Shown here in pieces: positions 9,368 through 18,728 of a stretch of DNA of 64,000 nt (the stretch's first letter is position 1; every line of letters begins with the position of its first letter). Below the pieces are notes generated by a model. That model had not been told where the DNA came from. It saw only the letters and a list, made by a program, of their open reading frames with translations, and did no database searches. The position numbers and the translations under genes are program-made. The stretch spans positions 1 to 64,000 of the forward strand of contig CAVKRN010000002.1 in assembly GCA_963658695.1 (NCBI GenBank). Reading direction: 5' to 3'. This DNA is from CAG-791 sp963658695 (GTDB lineage: Bacteria > Bacillota > Clostridia > Lachnospirales > Lachnospiraceae).

Positions 9368-9376
9368 TGGTATAGT
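9368..9376 (+). promoter_or_regulatory. possible extended -10 promoter for the GH31 gene
   Basis: TG-N-TATAGT is an extended -10 element about 100 bases before the GH31 start. No good -35 is visible, as expected for an activator-dependent promoter. The 331-base divergent gap 9145-9475 holds no gene, and no operator could be singled out in it. Confidence 0.4.
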
Positions 9377-9475
9377 CCGATGCCAACCTGCCGATTCCAA
9401 TCATGAATTTGTCCGCAAGCGGAAGGTTTATGTTGAAATCGCCAGGTGCGAAACAGATACAAAAGGAGAAGGAAT

Positions 9476-11989
9476 ATGAAGGTATGCTACAAGGCTGGCG
9501 CAGTAACCGCCAGAGAAAACTATTATTCCATCGCAGCTGATGCAGTGGAAATTCGTATGTGGTTCCTGACAGACGATATTCTTCGTATCCGTGCGGGGTT
9601 TGACGGAGACTGGGATGAGGCTTCGTACAGTCTTGTTATGACAGCATGGGAATCCAGAACAGATCAGCTTCTGGCTGCAGAACGCCGCAAGGTTGTGGCG
9701 GCGGATGCACAGCTTACGGATGCAGAGGATAAGGCGGTCATTCAGGGCAGAAAGCTCCGCGTAGAAATCGAGAAGGATCCTTTCCGCATTTGTGTATATG
9801 ATGCAGAGGGAACGCAGCTGCATGCGGATATTCCTGATCTTGCGTATCGCGAGGATGCGAACCGTCGTCGTTTCCATGCAAGCCAGATTGAGGCGGAGGA
9901 TTGCTTCTATGGCTTTGGAGAAAAGTCCGGGGATATCAATAAGGCGGAAAAGTTTATGAATATGGCGCCGGGTGATGCCATGGGCTACAATCCGGCGGAG
10001 ACAGATTCCCTTTACAAGCACGTTCCGTTCTATATCAAGCTGCAGGGACAGTCTCAGAAGGCAGTGGGCTATTTCTACCACACAACAGCGGAATGCACCT
10101 TCAACATGGGACGGGAAAAGCGGAACTACTGGCACCGCTATTCTACGTTTTGCGCGGATGCAGGAGATGTGGATCTTTTCCTGATTGCAGGGCCTTCCAT
10201 CAAGGAGGTTGTGGAACGTTATACGGATCTTACGGGAAAATCGGTTCTGCTTCCGAAGGCGGCACTTGGCTATCTTGGTTCATCCATGTATTATCCGGAA
10301 CTTCCCAAGGATTCGGATGATGCCGTCCTTGAATTTATTGACACAACCAGAGAAGAGGATATTCCGGCGGACGGATTCCAGCTATCTTCCGGATATTGCG
10401 CCGTAGAGACAGAGGAAGGAATTAAGCGATGCTCCTTTACCTGGAACTATGACCGGTTTAAGAATCCGGCAGACTGGTTTGCCCAGATGAAGAAGAGGGG
10501 AATTGTTGTATCGCCGAACATCAAGCCTGGAATGCTCCTGGTGCACCCGCTTCTTCAAGAGATGGAAGAAAAGGGCATGTTCGTAAAGGACAGCAAGGAA
10601 GATAAGCCGGGCGTCGGAACCTGGTGGGGCGGCAAAGGCTATTTTGTCGATTTTACACAGGAAGAAAACCGGAAAAGCTGGAAGGAGTACGTGACGGATG
10701 CACTTCTTCAGTATGGCTGCGAGTCGATCTGGAATGACAACTGCGAATACGATTCCATGGTGGACAAGGATTGCCGCGTTTCGTTCGAGGGAAAGGGAGG
10801 CACCATCGGCAATTTAAAGCCGGTGATGAGCAACCTGATGTGCAAGCTTTCCAACGAAGCCATTGTGGAATACAACAAGGATGTACGTCCGTTCTCGGTT
10901 TGCCGTTCCGGACACGCAGGCATTCAGCGGTATGCACAGGTGTGGGCCGGTGATAATCTGACCTGCTGGGAAGCGTTAAAATACAACATTGCAACCATTC
11001 TTGGCTCGGGGCTTTCCGGTATGGCTAATACCGGCTGTGATGTGGGCGGATTCTACGGTGTTTCTCCGGAGCCGGAGCTGTTCGTAAGATGGGTGCAGAA
11101 CGGTGTATTCATGCCGCGGTTTTCCATTCATTCGACGAATACCGACAACACCGTGACTGAGCCGTGGATGTTCAGCGACATGAAGCAGTACATTAAGGCG
11201 GCAATCGATCTGCGTTATCACATGAGCCCGTACCTTTACTCGCTGATGTATCGCGCACACGTTACCGGACTTCCTTTGATGGAGCCGATGTTCATGGCAT
11301 TCCAGAAGGATGCGAACACCTGGAAGGAAGGCGTTGACTTCATGTGGGGCGAGAGTCTTCTCGTGGCCAATGTGGTAGAGAAGGGTGCAACAACCAGAAA
11401 GGTATACCTTCCGAAGACAGAAGACAAAGAGGTTCGCTTCTACGACTTCTGGACCAGACAGGAGTACGCGGCCGGGCAGGAGATTGAGGTTCCGGTAGAT
11501 ATTTCCTCTGTGCCGATGTTCGTGAAATCCGGCGCGATTGTTCCGATGTCCTCCAACCGTCTGATGAATCTGATGACCGAGAAGACAACGGGACTGGATA
11601 TTCTTCTTGCTCCGGATGTGGATTCGGAATTTGTGCTTTATGAGGATGACGGAAGGACCAACGACTATCAGAACGGTCAGTATCTGACAACTCGTATCAA
11701 GGTGACAGCAGGAACCAAGACAGTGGTTTCCTTTGAGAACGAAGGTGATTATGAGACGGCAGTGGAGACCATTTCGCTGGATGTGATCCATCGGGAAAAG
11801 GCGCCGTTCTATGTACAGCAGGACGGAAGAGAGCTGCCGCACTTCCTGCACCGCCGCAAGTTCGAGGAGGCAAAAGAGGGGTGGTATTACAGCCAGCGCC
11901 TGAAATCTGTACAGATCAAATACGCAAACCCGAAGAAGAACCACCAGGTTCTGATCTCATTCGAACAGTTTGATTTGATCGGGATGTGA
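9476..11989 (+). CDS. GH31 alpha-glycosidase (alpha-glucosidase or alpha-xylosidase)
   Basis: An 837-residue cytoplasmic glycosidase starting at ATG 9476 after AAAGGAGAAGG. The N-terminal beta-sandwich ends near FYGFGEKSGDINKA, and a (beta/alpha)8 barrel follows. The nucleophile is D421 in SIWNDNCEYD and the acid/base is D493 in WAGDN, preceded by the typical CRSGHAGIQRY stretch. The C-terminal beta domains contain LYEDDGRTNDYQNG, common in GH31. It releases alpha-linked glucose or xylose from the non-reducing end; the substrate cannot be read from the sequence. A TRAP transporter operon follows after a repeat block, suggesting co-use. Confidence 0.9.
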   Translation: MKVCYKAGAVTARENYYSIAADAVEIRMWFLTDDILRIRAGFDGDWDEASYSLVMTAWESRTDQLLAAERRKVVAADAQLTDAEDKAVIQGRKLRVEIEKDPFRICVYDAEGTQLHADIPDLAYREDANRRRFHASQIEAEDCFYGFGEKSGDINKAEKFMNMAPGDAMGYNPAETDSLYKHVPFYIKLQGQSQKAVGYFYHTTAECTFNMGREKRNYWHRYSTFCADAGDVDLFLIAGPSIKEVVERYTDLTGKSVLLPKAALGYLGSSMYYPELPKDSDDAVLEFIDTTREEDIPADGFQLSSGYCAVETEEGIKRCSFTWNYDRFKNPADWFAQMKKRGIVVSPNIKPGMLLVHPLLQEMEEKGMFVKDSKEDKPGVGTWWGGKGYFVDFTQEENRKSWKEYVTDALLQYGCESIWNDNCEYDSMVDKDCRVSFEGKGGTIGNLKPVMSNLMCKLSNEAIVEYNKDVRPFSVCRSGHAGIQRYAQVWAGDNLTCWEALKYNIATILGSGLSGMANTGCDVGGFYGVSPEPELFVRWVQNGVFMPRFSIHSTNTDNTVTEPWMFSDMKQYIKAAIDLRYHMSPYLYSLMYRAHVTGLPLMEPMFMAFQKDANTWKEGVDFMWGESLLVANVVEKGATTRKVYLPKTEDKEVRFYDFWTRQEYAAGQEIEVPVDISSVPMFVKSGAIVPMSSNRLMNLMTEKTTGLDILLAPDVDSEFVLYEDDGRTNDYQNGQYLTTRIKVTAGTKTVVSFENEGDYETAVETISLDVIHREKAPFYVQQDGRELPHFLHRRKFEEAKEGWYYSQRLKSVQIKYANPKKNHQVLISFEQFDLIGM

Positions 11990-12002
11990 TATATGTTCAG
12001 CA

Positions 12003-12198
12003 CATTCCGTATCCACGACCGCGACGGACGCATGCGACCGAGAGCGGACGTGGATACGGAATGCGGCCAAGGCCCGAAGGGCCTCTGGACGGCGACAGCG
12101 AGAAAATGCGAAGCATTTGCGAGATGGCGAAGCTGAACAGAAAACCGCGATGGACGCAAGCGTCCGAGAGCGGACGTGGATACGGAATGCGGCCAAGG
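12003..12198. repeat. hairpin-rich repeat block with perfect 35-bp direct repeats
   Basis: Two identical 35-bp copies lie at 12038-12072 and 12164-12198, 126 bases apart. The sequence CATTCCGTATCCACG (12003-12017) is the exact inverse of CGTGGATACGGAATG, which is present in both copies, so a 15-bp stem can form with either one. Between them are small perfect hairpins: GGCCC-GAA-GGGCC, AAATGC-GAA-GCATTT and GGACG-CAAG-CGTCC. Open frames cross it on both strands but they read through palindromes and are not believable proteins. It may be a palindromic mobile repeat or a structured leader of dctP. Confidence 0.8.
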
Positions 12199-12230
12199 AT
12201 AAATAGTAACCAAGGAGAAGGAGGAGAAAC

Positions 12231-13277
12231 ATGATTAAGAAACTAGCAGCAGTGGTTCTGGCAGGTGTGCTGGGACTGTCTGCACTGACTGGCTGTGGAT
12301 CTGCACAGTCCGGTGCAGCTACAAGTGACACAGCAACAGCGGAGAATCCGCTTGTGCTGACACTGGCACATGGACTTTCGGAGACACATACCGTGCACAT
12401 TGCCATGACGCAGTTTGCGGAAGAAGTAAAGGAAAAGACCGATGGCAGAGTCATCATCAATATTTTCCCCAACGGACAGCTCGGCAGTGAGAATGAAAAC
12501 CTGGAGCAGCTGCAGGCCGGCGTAATCGCTATGACCAAGGTGTCTGCACCGGGACTTGCAACCTACAACGAGGCATACAATACTTTCGGTCTGCCGTATC
12601 TGTTCAATGATACGGAGGATTTCTACAACGTCATGGATTCACAGGAGATGCGTGACTTCTTCCTTTCTACCGGGGATGACGGCTTTGTGGTCCTGACTTA
12701 TTACACATCCGGAGCCCGTTCCTTCTACACCAAGGATAAGGCGATTCGTACACCGGAGGATCTGAAAGGATTGAAGATCCGTGTACAGGATATGAAATCA
12801 CAGACAGATATGATGACTGCACTCGGCGGAACACCGGTTGCCATGTCTTATGGCGACGTGTACACCGCACTTCAGACCGGCATCATCGACGGAACCGAGA
12901 ACAATGAGACGGCACTTACGACCGGTAAGCACGGCGAGGTCTGCAAGGTGTATTCGCAGGATCAGCACGCAATGATTCCGGACGTTCTGGTTATGAGTGC
13001 GAAGGTGTGGGACAGAATTTCTGCAGACGATCAGCAGGCGATTCTGGAGGCAGCGTATGATTCTACCGATGCACATAAGGAAATGTGGGATCAGGCAGTA
13101 GCAGATGCCATTGAGGAAGCGCAGTCGGAAATGGGCGTAACCTTTGTGACCGATATCGACAAGCAGGCATTCCGTGATGCTACAGCCGGTATGGTGGATG
13201 AATACCGTAGTCAGTATCCTGGAGTGGATAATCTCCTGAATGTGATTGCCGATGTACAGGCAAAGGAGGCGGAATAA
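12231..13277 (+). CDS. dctP: TRAP transporter substrate-binding lipoprotein (DctP)
   Basis: A 348-residue binding protein. The signal peptide ends in the lipobox LTGC (C22). The DctP fold is shown by LKGLKIRVQDMKSQTDMMTALGGTPVAM and YTALQTGIIDGTENN. Arginines in GARSFYT and KIRVQ are placed as in TRAP binders that clamp the substrate carboxylate, so an organic acid such as a hexuronate or a uronic-acid-bearing sugar is likely. A strong site (AAGGAGAAGGAGGAG) precedes the start. The gene overlaps dctQ by one base. The nearby uxuA/uxuB genes support a hexuronate link, by inference. Confidence 0.92.
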   Translation: MIKKLAAVVLAGVLGLSALTGCGSAQSGAATSDTATAENPLVLTLAHGLSETHTVHIAMTQFAEEVKEKTDGRVIINIFPNGQLGSENENLEQLQAGVIAMTKVSAPGLATYNEAYNTFGLPYLFNDTEDFYNVMDSQEMRDFFLSTGDDGFVVLTYYTSGARSFYTKDKAIRTPEDLKGLKIRVQDMKSQTDMMTALGGTPVAMSYGDVYTALQTGIIDGTENNETALTTGKHGEVCKVYSQDQHAMIPDVLVMSAKVWDRISADDQQAILEAAYDSTDAHKEMWDQAVADAIEEAQSEMGVTFVTDIDKQAFRDATAGMVDEYRSQYPGVDNLLNVIADVQAKEAE

Positions 13278-13813
13278 TGAACAAGGATAATATCAAAAAA
13301 ACGCTGGGCACCATTAAGCTTTGGATGGACCGCATTCTTTCCATTGCCTGCGCGGTTCTTCTGACGTTTATGACGTTCCTGGTGCTGTGGCAGGTTTTCA
13401 CCAGATACGTGCTGAATAACCCGGCTGCTTTCACGGAGGAGCTGGTGAAGTATTCGCTGATCTGGACGGGTTTCATCGGTGCAGCGTATGCATTTACGGC
13501 CCGGGAGCATATGTCGCTGACTCTGATCACGGATAAGCTGACAGGAACACCGCATAAGGTGCTGATGACACTGATTGATGTTTTGATTCTGGCACTGGCG
13601 ATTTTCGTAATTGTAATCGGCGGATTTAAGCTTGCTGCCTCTGCGAAGATGGAGTTTTCTGCGCTTCTTGGCGTTCCGAGAAGTCTTGTATACGGCTGCG
13701 CTCCGGTTTCCGGTATTTTTATTATCCTGGCACAGCTCATCAACATTTATGAAGACGTCACCGGTGAGAAGGTAGAACAGGCCGCTGCCGACGCAGAAGG
13801 AGGCAACAAATGA
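13277..13813 (+). CDS. dctQ: TRAP transporter small permease (DctQ)
   Basis: A 178-residue membrane protein with four predicted helices. The FTRYVLNNPAAFTEELVKYSLIWTGFIGAAYAF stretch, with RYV, EE and W residues, is typical of DctQ. It pairs with DctM in a Na+-coupled secondary transporter. It overlaps dctP (TAATG) and dctM (ATGA), so all three are translationally coupled. Confidence 0.92.
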   Translation: MNKDNIKKTLGTIKLWMDRILSIACAVLLTFMTFLVLWQVFTRYVLNNPAAFTEELVKYSLIWTGFIGAAYAFTAREHMSLTLITDKLTGTPHKVLMTLIDVLILALAIFVIVIGGFKLAASAKMEFSALLGVPRSLVYGCAPVSGIFIILAQLINIYEDVTGEKVEQAAADAEGGNK

Positions 13814-15111
13814 GTATTGGAGTAACGACAGCTCTGCTGTTTATTGTATTTGGTATTCTGCTGTTCATGGGAGTTCCGATCTCGGTCAGCATTATCGTGT
13901 CCTCCATTGTGACAGCTATGTCGACACTGTCCTGGGACCAGATCACCTTTATCACGATGCAGAAAATGAATTCCGGTGTGGAAAGCTTTTCGCTTCTGGC
14001 CATTCCGCTGTTCATTTTGGCCGGCAATATTATGAACAACGGCGGTATCGCCAGACGCTTGATTGCTTTCGCGCAGCTCTTCGTTGGTAAAATTCCCGGC
14101 AACCTTGCCCAGGCGAATATTCTCGGCAACATGCTGTTTGGTGCTCTGTCGGGCTCCTCGGTTGCGGCAGCTTCTGCCATGGGCGGATGCATCAATCCCA
14201 CGGAAAAAGAGCAGGGCTATGATCCTGCGTTCAGCGCGGCTGCCAACATTGCATCTGCGCCGACAGGACTTCTGATTCCGCCGACATCTGCATTCATCGT
14301 ATACTCTACCGTTGCAGGCGGCGTATCGATCTCTACTCTGTTCATGGCTGGCTATATTCCCGGCATTCTCATGGGACTTGGCTGCATGGTTGTGGCTTTC
14401 ATTATGGCCAAAAAGGCTGGAATGAAGGCAACCGGACGTGACAAGAGCAAGAGTGTTGGCCGCATTGTTTGGGATGCTGTTCCGTCGCTCCTTCTGATCA
14501 TCATTGTTATCGGCGGCATTGTGTCCGGTATCTTTACCGCAACAGAGGGCGCAGGCATTGCGGTTTTATATTGCCTGATCCTGTCCATCATTTATAAGAG
14601 CCTGACGTTTAAGAGCTTCATGAAGATCCTTCTGAACTCGGCAAAGACCTCCGGAATTATCCTGTTCTTGATCTCGGCATCCTCCGCGATGAGCTTTGTT
14701 ATGGCGTATGCGGGAATCCCGACAGCAATCAGCAATGCACTGATGGGAATTTCGGACAACAAATATGTGATTTTCCTTCTGATGAACATCATCCTTCTGA
14801 TCGTAGGCATGTTCATGGATATCACACCGGCCATTCTGATCTTCACGCCTATTTTCCTGCCGATCGCACAGAGCCTCGGTATGAGTGATATCCAGTTCGG
14901 CGTTATGCTGATCTTCAACATGTGCCTGGGCAACATCACACCTCCGGTGGGCTCCGTTCTGTTCGTGGGCTGCGGTATTGGTGAAGTTTCCATTGAGAAG
15001 GTTACACCGAAGCTGATCCCGTATTTTGTGGTTCTGATCGGACTGTTGTTGCTGGTGACTTACGTTCCGGCGTTGTCTCTTGGCATTCCGACACTGATGG
15101 GATTGATCTGA
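13810..15111 (+). CDS. dctM: TRAP transporter large permease (DctM)
   Basis: A 433-residue polytopic protein with about 12 helices, the transport subunit of the TRAP system. Family marks include SLLAIPLFILAGNIMNNGGIARRL near the N-terminus and the re-entrant regions GSSVAAASAMGG and MCLGNITPPVGSVLFVGC. It uses a Na+ gradient to bring in the acid delivered by DctP. It overlaps dctQ by 4 bases and is followed by a terminator. Confidence 0.93.
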   Translation: MSIGVTTALLFIVFGILLFMGVPISVSIIVSSIVTAMSTLSWDQITFITMQKMNSGVESFSLLAIPLFILAGNIMNNGGIARRLIAFAQLFVGKIPGNLAQANILGNMLFGALSGSSVAAASAMGGCINPTEKEQGYDPAFSAAANIASAPTGLLIPPTSAFIVYSTVAGGVSISTLFMAGYIPGILMGLGCMVVAFIMAKKAGMKATGRDKSKSVGRIVWDAVPSLLLIIIVIGGIVSGIFTATEGAGIAVLYCLILSIIYKSLTFKSFMKILLNSAKTSGIILFLISASSAMSFVMAYAGIPTAISNALMGISDNKYVIFLLMNIILLIVGMFMDITPAILIFTPIFLPIAQSLGMSDIQFGVMLIFNMCLGNITPPVGSVLFVGCGIGEVSIEKVTPKLIPYFVVLIGLLLLVTYVPALSLGIPTLMGLI

Positions 15112-15143
15112 TAGAACCAAAACAGAGATATATGCAATTAAAA

Positions 15144-15184
15144 GCGCTCCTTCGGGCATTATGGCCTGGAGGGGTGTTTTTTTT
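15144..15184 (+). terminator. intrinsic terminator of the TRAP operon
   Basis: A stem of about 13 bp with several G-T pairs (15145-15157 with 15164-15176) is followed by eight Ts. It ends the dctPQM transcript. Confidence 0.8.
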
Positions 15185-15367
15185 ATGGACATGATTCACT
15201 GTATTATGCAAATAATTGACCGAGCGGTTGCAAGATTTGCACAAAAGATAGCAATTAGTGAAGAATGAAATGAGTTGCAGGCGGAGGGGCATTTTTTTAC
15301 AATCTAGCTAAGATTGTTCGTCAGCAAACAGAGAAATCTGGTAAATCTGACATAGGAGGGAAGACAG

Positions 15368-17362
15368 ATGAAAATTTATGTTGATATCCGTGCAGGACAT
15401 GACGGAAATGGATCCAAGGAGATGCCATTCCGTAGAATCAGCGAGGCGGCGAAGGTTGCAATGCCGGGGGATGAGGTGCTGGTGGCGCCCGGTGTGTATC
15501 GGGAAAATGTGGAGCCGATGCATGCGGGGACGGAGGATGCCCGGATTACCTATCGCAGCACAGAGCCTCTGGGTGCGGAAATCACCGGAGCGGAGGAACT
15601 GAAGGATTGGAAGCACTACGAGGGGGATGTGTGGGTCAGCCGGGTTAGCAACAGTGTATTCGGCGCTTACAATCCGTATACAACATATGTATTCGGTGAC
15701 TGGTTCTTCGCAAAGAGAGATAAGCATACCGGCTGCGTGTGGCTGAACGATGAAGCACTATACGAGGCGGTTACGCTGGAGGAGTGCAAGGCAGGAGAGA
15801 CGACAGCGTACTCTTGGAATCCGGAGGCATCCCGGCGTAAATGGTATGCCGAGCAGGACAAAGAAACCGATGAGACTGTTTTGTATGCCAATTTTGGCGG
15901 CGCAGATCCGACCCGGGAAAACGTCGAGATTACGGTGCGCAGAGAGTGTTTTCTTCCGCAGCAAAATGGCATCGGCTATATTACGGTAAGCGGATTCAAT
16001 ATCAATAAGGCGGCGACAACATGGGCTCCGCCGGCGGCGTATCAGGATGGTATGATCGGTCCGCATTGGTCCAAGGGGTGGATTATTGAGGACTGCGAGA
16101 TCTGGGGCAGCAAGTGCGCCGGTATTTCTGTCGGTAAATACTATGACCCGGACAATGATCATTTCTTCACGGTGCATCATGTGAAGAGCCCGACCCAGAT
16201 GGAGCGGGATGCAGTCTGCCGCGGGCAGTACCACGGATGGCTGAAGGAGAAGGTCGGAAGCCATATCATTCGCCGCAATAATATCCACCACTGCGAGCAG
16301 GGCGGTATCATCGGCCGTATGGGCGGCGTATTCAGCATCATCGAGGACAACCACATTCACCATATCAACAATATGATGGAGCTGGGCGGTGCGGAAATTG
16401 CCGGCATCAAGATGCATGCGGCCATTGACGTCATTATGCGCCGCAACCACATTCATCATTGTACCATGGGCATCTGGACAGACTGGGAAGCACAGGGGAC
16501 ACGGATTACGCAGAATCTGCTGCATGACAACATGCGCCCTGCCTTTGCAAAGCAGCTCAAGGGCGGAATGTGCAGTCAGGACCTTTTTGTGGAGGTGGGG
16601 CATGGACCGACCCTGATTGATAATAATATCCTGCTTTCCGACGCTTCGCTTCGTATTGCAACGCAGGGCGTGGCGATGGTGCACAATCTGATTTGTGGCT
16701 CCTTTACGGTGGTTGGCGGCGGAACCGGCTGGCGCTATACACCGTACCACATGCCGCATCGCACAGAAGTGATGGGCTTTATGACCGTCTTGCACGGTGA
16801 TGATCGCTTCTACAATAATATTTTTGTTCAGAAGTGGCCGTCGGAGGCGTTCTGCATTGAGCACGACAGTAGAGAAGGCTTTGAATACGACAACCGTGAG
16901 GTTGGAACGCATGTGTTTGATGAATATCCGACCTATGAGGAATGGATTGCACAGTTTGACATGGATCAGGAAATTCCGGACATGAGCAAGTTGGAAACGG
17001 CACACTTCGGGCACCTTCCGGTATGGGTGGATGGAAATGCTTATTTTGACGGTGCAGAGAGCTATCAGAAGGAGAAAAACCACCTGATTGATAAAGAACA
17101 TACGGTTTATGCGGATGTTGAGGAGCAGGAAGACGGCACCTGGACTCTGAAGACGAATGTTTACGACTATTTGAAAGATTTCTCTTGCGGCATGATTCAT
17201 ACCGAGACGCTTGGGAAGGCCTTTGAGCCGGATGAAGCGTTCGAGAATCCGGATGGGACCCCGATCACCTTTGATCATGATTACTTGGGCAATCACCGCG
17301 GCATCCGCGTGATTCCGGGTCCGTTTGCGGGTGCAGAGGATGCCGAAAAGCGCGTATGGTAA
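15368..17362 (+). CDS. GH120-type beta-xylosidase (right-handed beta-helix)
   Basis: A 664-residue protein without signal peptide, starting at ATG 15368 after AGGAGGGAAG. The N-terminus (YVDIRAGHDGNGSKEMPFRRISEAA, then PGDEVLVAPGVYRENV) begins a parallel beta-helix. His/Asn-rich coils such as IRRNNIHHCEQGG follow. The layout and the motifs GIWTDWEAQGTRI and DLFVEVGHGP match GH120 beta-xylosidases such as Thermoanaerobacterium XylC. By comparison D372 and E409 would be the catalytic pair; 37 residues separate them, more than the 23 recalled for XylC, so a loop insert is likely. It would remove xylose from xylo-oligosaccharides in the cytoplasm. A different beta-helix sugar enzyme remains possible. 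Confidence 0.75.
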   Translation: MKIYVDIRAGHDGNGSKEMPFRRISEAAKVAMPGDEVLVAPGVYRENVEPMHAGTEDARITYRSTEPLGAEITGAEELKDWKHYEGDVWVSRVSNSVFGAYNPYTTYVFGDWFFAKRDKHTGCVWLNDEALYEAVTLEECKAGETTAYSWNPEASRRKWYAEQDKETDETVLYANFGGADPTRENVEITVRRECFLPQQNGIGYITVSGFNINKAATTWAPPAAYQDGMIGPHWSKGWIIEDCEIWGSKCAGISVGKYYDPDNDHFFTVHHVKSPTQMERDAVCRGQYHGWLKEKVGSHIIRRNNIHHCEQGGIIGRMGGVFSIIEDNHIHHINNMMELGGAEIAGIKMHAAIDVIMRRNHIHHCTMGIWTDWEAQGTRITQNLLHDNMRPAFAKQLKGGMCSQDLFVEVGHGPTLIDNNILLSDASLRIATQGVAMVHNLICGSFTVVGGGTGWRYTPYHMPHRTEVMGFMTVLHGDDRFYNNIFVQKWPSEAFCIEHDSREGFEYDNREVGTHVFDEYPTYEEWIAQFDMDQEIPDMSKLETAHFGHLPVWVDGNAYFDGAESYQKEKNHLIDKEHTVYADVEEQEDGTWTLKTNVYDYLKDFSCGMIHTETLGKAFEPDEAFENPDGTPITFDHDYLGNHRGIRVIPGPFAGAEDAEKRVW

Positions 17363-17419
17363 TGTAACAGCGGACGTATAGGGAAGCGCTGATTAAATCA
17401 GCATATCCTTAGTATAGGT

Positions 17420-17476
17420 AACAGCCGGCGACAGCGTAGCGGACATTTCCGCTGCAGCCTGTTGCCGGCTGTTTTT
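17420..17476 (+). terminator. intrinsic terminator after the GH120-type gene
   Basis: A 10-bp stem (AACAGCCGGC with GCCGGCTGTT) encloses a second perfect hairpin (AGCGGA-CATT-TCCGCT, 17438-17453) and is followed by a run of Ts. A degenerate copy of the second hairpin of the leader element described at 18412 may lie just upstream (about 17385-17410). Confidence 0.85.
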
Positions 17477-17509
17477 TATAAACGATGTACGTGTGCTGTG
17501 TTTGCTGTA

Positions 17510-18379
17510 TTAAGGAGTCATGAATGTCTGGAGTCTTCGGCGAAGAACCTGGTAGTCCTGAAGCCCAAGCTCATAAAGCCGCCGGTTCTCTGCCTCGTCC
17601 ATGGCAAATGTGCTCATGGGAAGATTCTTGCTGGGGGCAAATACCAGGGCTTTCCCTGTAGCCTCTAGTTCGAAGACCCGTGCAAAGCTTTTGGCATAGA
17701 TGAGATGTCGTTTGTTGAGCAGATCTACGATCTTCGGGTAGGAGTGACATAAAGCGGAGTAAACAGGGCGAAAGCCTTCAGGCTTTTTTACGTAATTTCT
17801 GGGTTTTGACAGAATTACCACGAGTCGATCGCACCCCTGAGACAGCGCACGCCCTGTGGGGATGGAATCGGAAACGCCGCCGTCGTAGTAGGGAATACCG
17901 TTGATCTTGCGGGGACGGCAGGCGGCGGGAAGAGCACAGCTGGCCTTGATGATCTGGTAATCATCCTGATGTATTTCATTCTTGTCAAAATAATGAGGCT
18001 GCCCGGTCTGTGCATTTGTTGCAACGATTTCGTATTGCGACGGATTTGCCAGTACGCCGGGCCAGTTCAAGGGATCGGCACCGTTGCTGTTGGTGAGCGT
18101 GCTGTAAATGTAGTCCAGTCCGAACAAATCGCCGGTTTTCAAGAGACTGGCCGGTCCAAAGTAATTTTTTTCATGAATGTGATCGGTATAGAAGCGGATA
18201 TTACGACCTCGCTGTCCGCCCAGGTAGGACGCGGCGTTGGCGCTTCCGGCAGATACACCGATTACATAATCAAATTGAATTCCATCATCCAGGAACCGAT
18301 CCAGTACAGCGGCGCTGTAAGCACATTTCATGCCGCCGCCTTCTACCACCAAACCGATCTTTGTCTTTTCTGCTGTCAT
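17510..18379 (-). CDS. patatin-like phospholipase
   Basis: A 289-residue cytoplasmic lipid acyl hydrolase. The ATG at 18379 is chosen because AGGAAAG lies about 8 bases upstream; the open frame extends further without a site. The oxyanion loop is GGGMKCAYSAAVL (residues 14-26), the nucleophile elbow GVSAGS puts Ser43 at the active site, and DGG in PYYDGGVSDSIP provides the catalytic aspartate. Bacterial members of this YjjU/RssA-like group are mostly uncharacterised. Its leader carries one of the two copies of the two-hairpin repeat. It stands alone between convergent and divergent neighbours. Confidence 0.9.
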   Translation of the reverse strand: MTAEKTKIGLVVEGGGMKCAYSAAVLDRFLDDGIQFDYVIGVSAGSANAASYLGGQRGRNIRFYTDHIHEKNYFGPASLLKTGDLFGLDYIYSTLTNSNGADPLNWPGVLANPSQYEIVATNAQTGQPHYFDKNEIHQDDYQIIKASCALPAACRPRKINGIPYYDGGVSDSIPTGRALSQGCDRLVVILSKPRNYVKKPEGFRPVYSALCHSYPKIVDLLNKRHLIYAKSFARVFELEATGKALVFAPSKNLPMSTFAMDEAENRRLYELGLQDYQVLRRRLQTFMTP

Positions 18380-18411
18380 ACGGTTATCTTTCCTGTCAAG
18401 CCTAACAATTA

Positions 18412-18482
18412 CACGGATTTGCAAAGGGCTTTGCCGCTTCGCAGCGCAAATCCGCGTGTGAAACGCTGTAAGCAGCGTATCC
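18412..18482 (-). repeat. two-hairpin leader element, copy 1
   Basis: The outer stem CGGATTTGC/GCAAATCCG (9 bp) is followed by a second hairpin (GAAACGCTG with CAGCGTATC, one mismatch). It is about 80% identical by eye to 59300-59372. The last outer base pair is C-G here and T-A there, a compensatory change. It lies about 30 bases upstream of the patatin-like start, in the same orientation to that gene as copy 2 is to dnaD. The strand given is that of the downstream gene. Confidence 0.75.
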
Positions 18483-18592
18483 TAATTTATCTTCGACGAT
18501 TAATCCTACTGCCAAATTCGGCGGAAAAAAATGGTCAAATCCGTCCGGATGATACCGCGTGCAGTGTTTATAGATTCTTCATAAATTCTACA

Positions 18593-18621
18593 TTGACTAA
18601 CTGTTCTATAAGAGATATAAC
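18593..18621 (+). promoter_or_regulatory. sigma-A-type promoter for hsp20
   Basis: TTGACT and TATAAC are separated by 17 bases, about 110 bases before the Hsp20 start. No CIRCE inverted repeat is seen nearby. The rest of the gap 18483-18728 shows no gene. Confidence 0.7.
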
Positions 18622-18728
18622 AATAATTGTCGAAGGGATAGGAAATCCCGAAAGACAAGACAGCATACAAGCCGTATGCGGAGCATGGAACAGATGAATT
18701 TGCAGTTTATATAAAGGAGGTAGTAATT

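Noticed and set aside
12038..12198. CRISPR array
   Set aside because: There are only two copies of the repeat, the spacing is 126 bases, hairpins fill the space between, and no cas genes are present.
11986..12234. Open frames on both strands across the 12-kb repeat block
   Set aside because: They translate palindromes and repeated units; the block is better seen as a structured or repeat element.
15758..17296. 512-residue open frame antisense to the GH120-type gene
   Set aside because: It is a shadow frame; the plus strand has a strong ribosome binding site and clear motifs.
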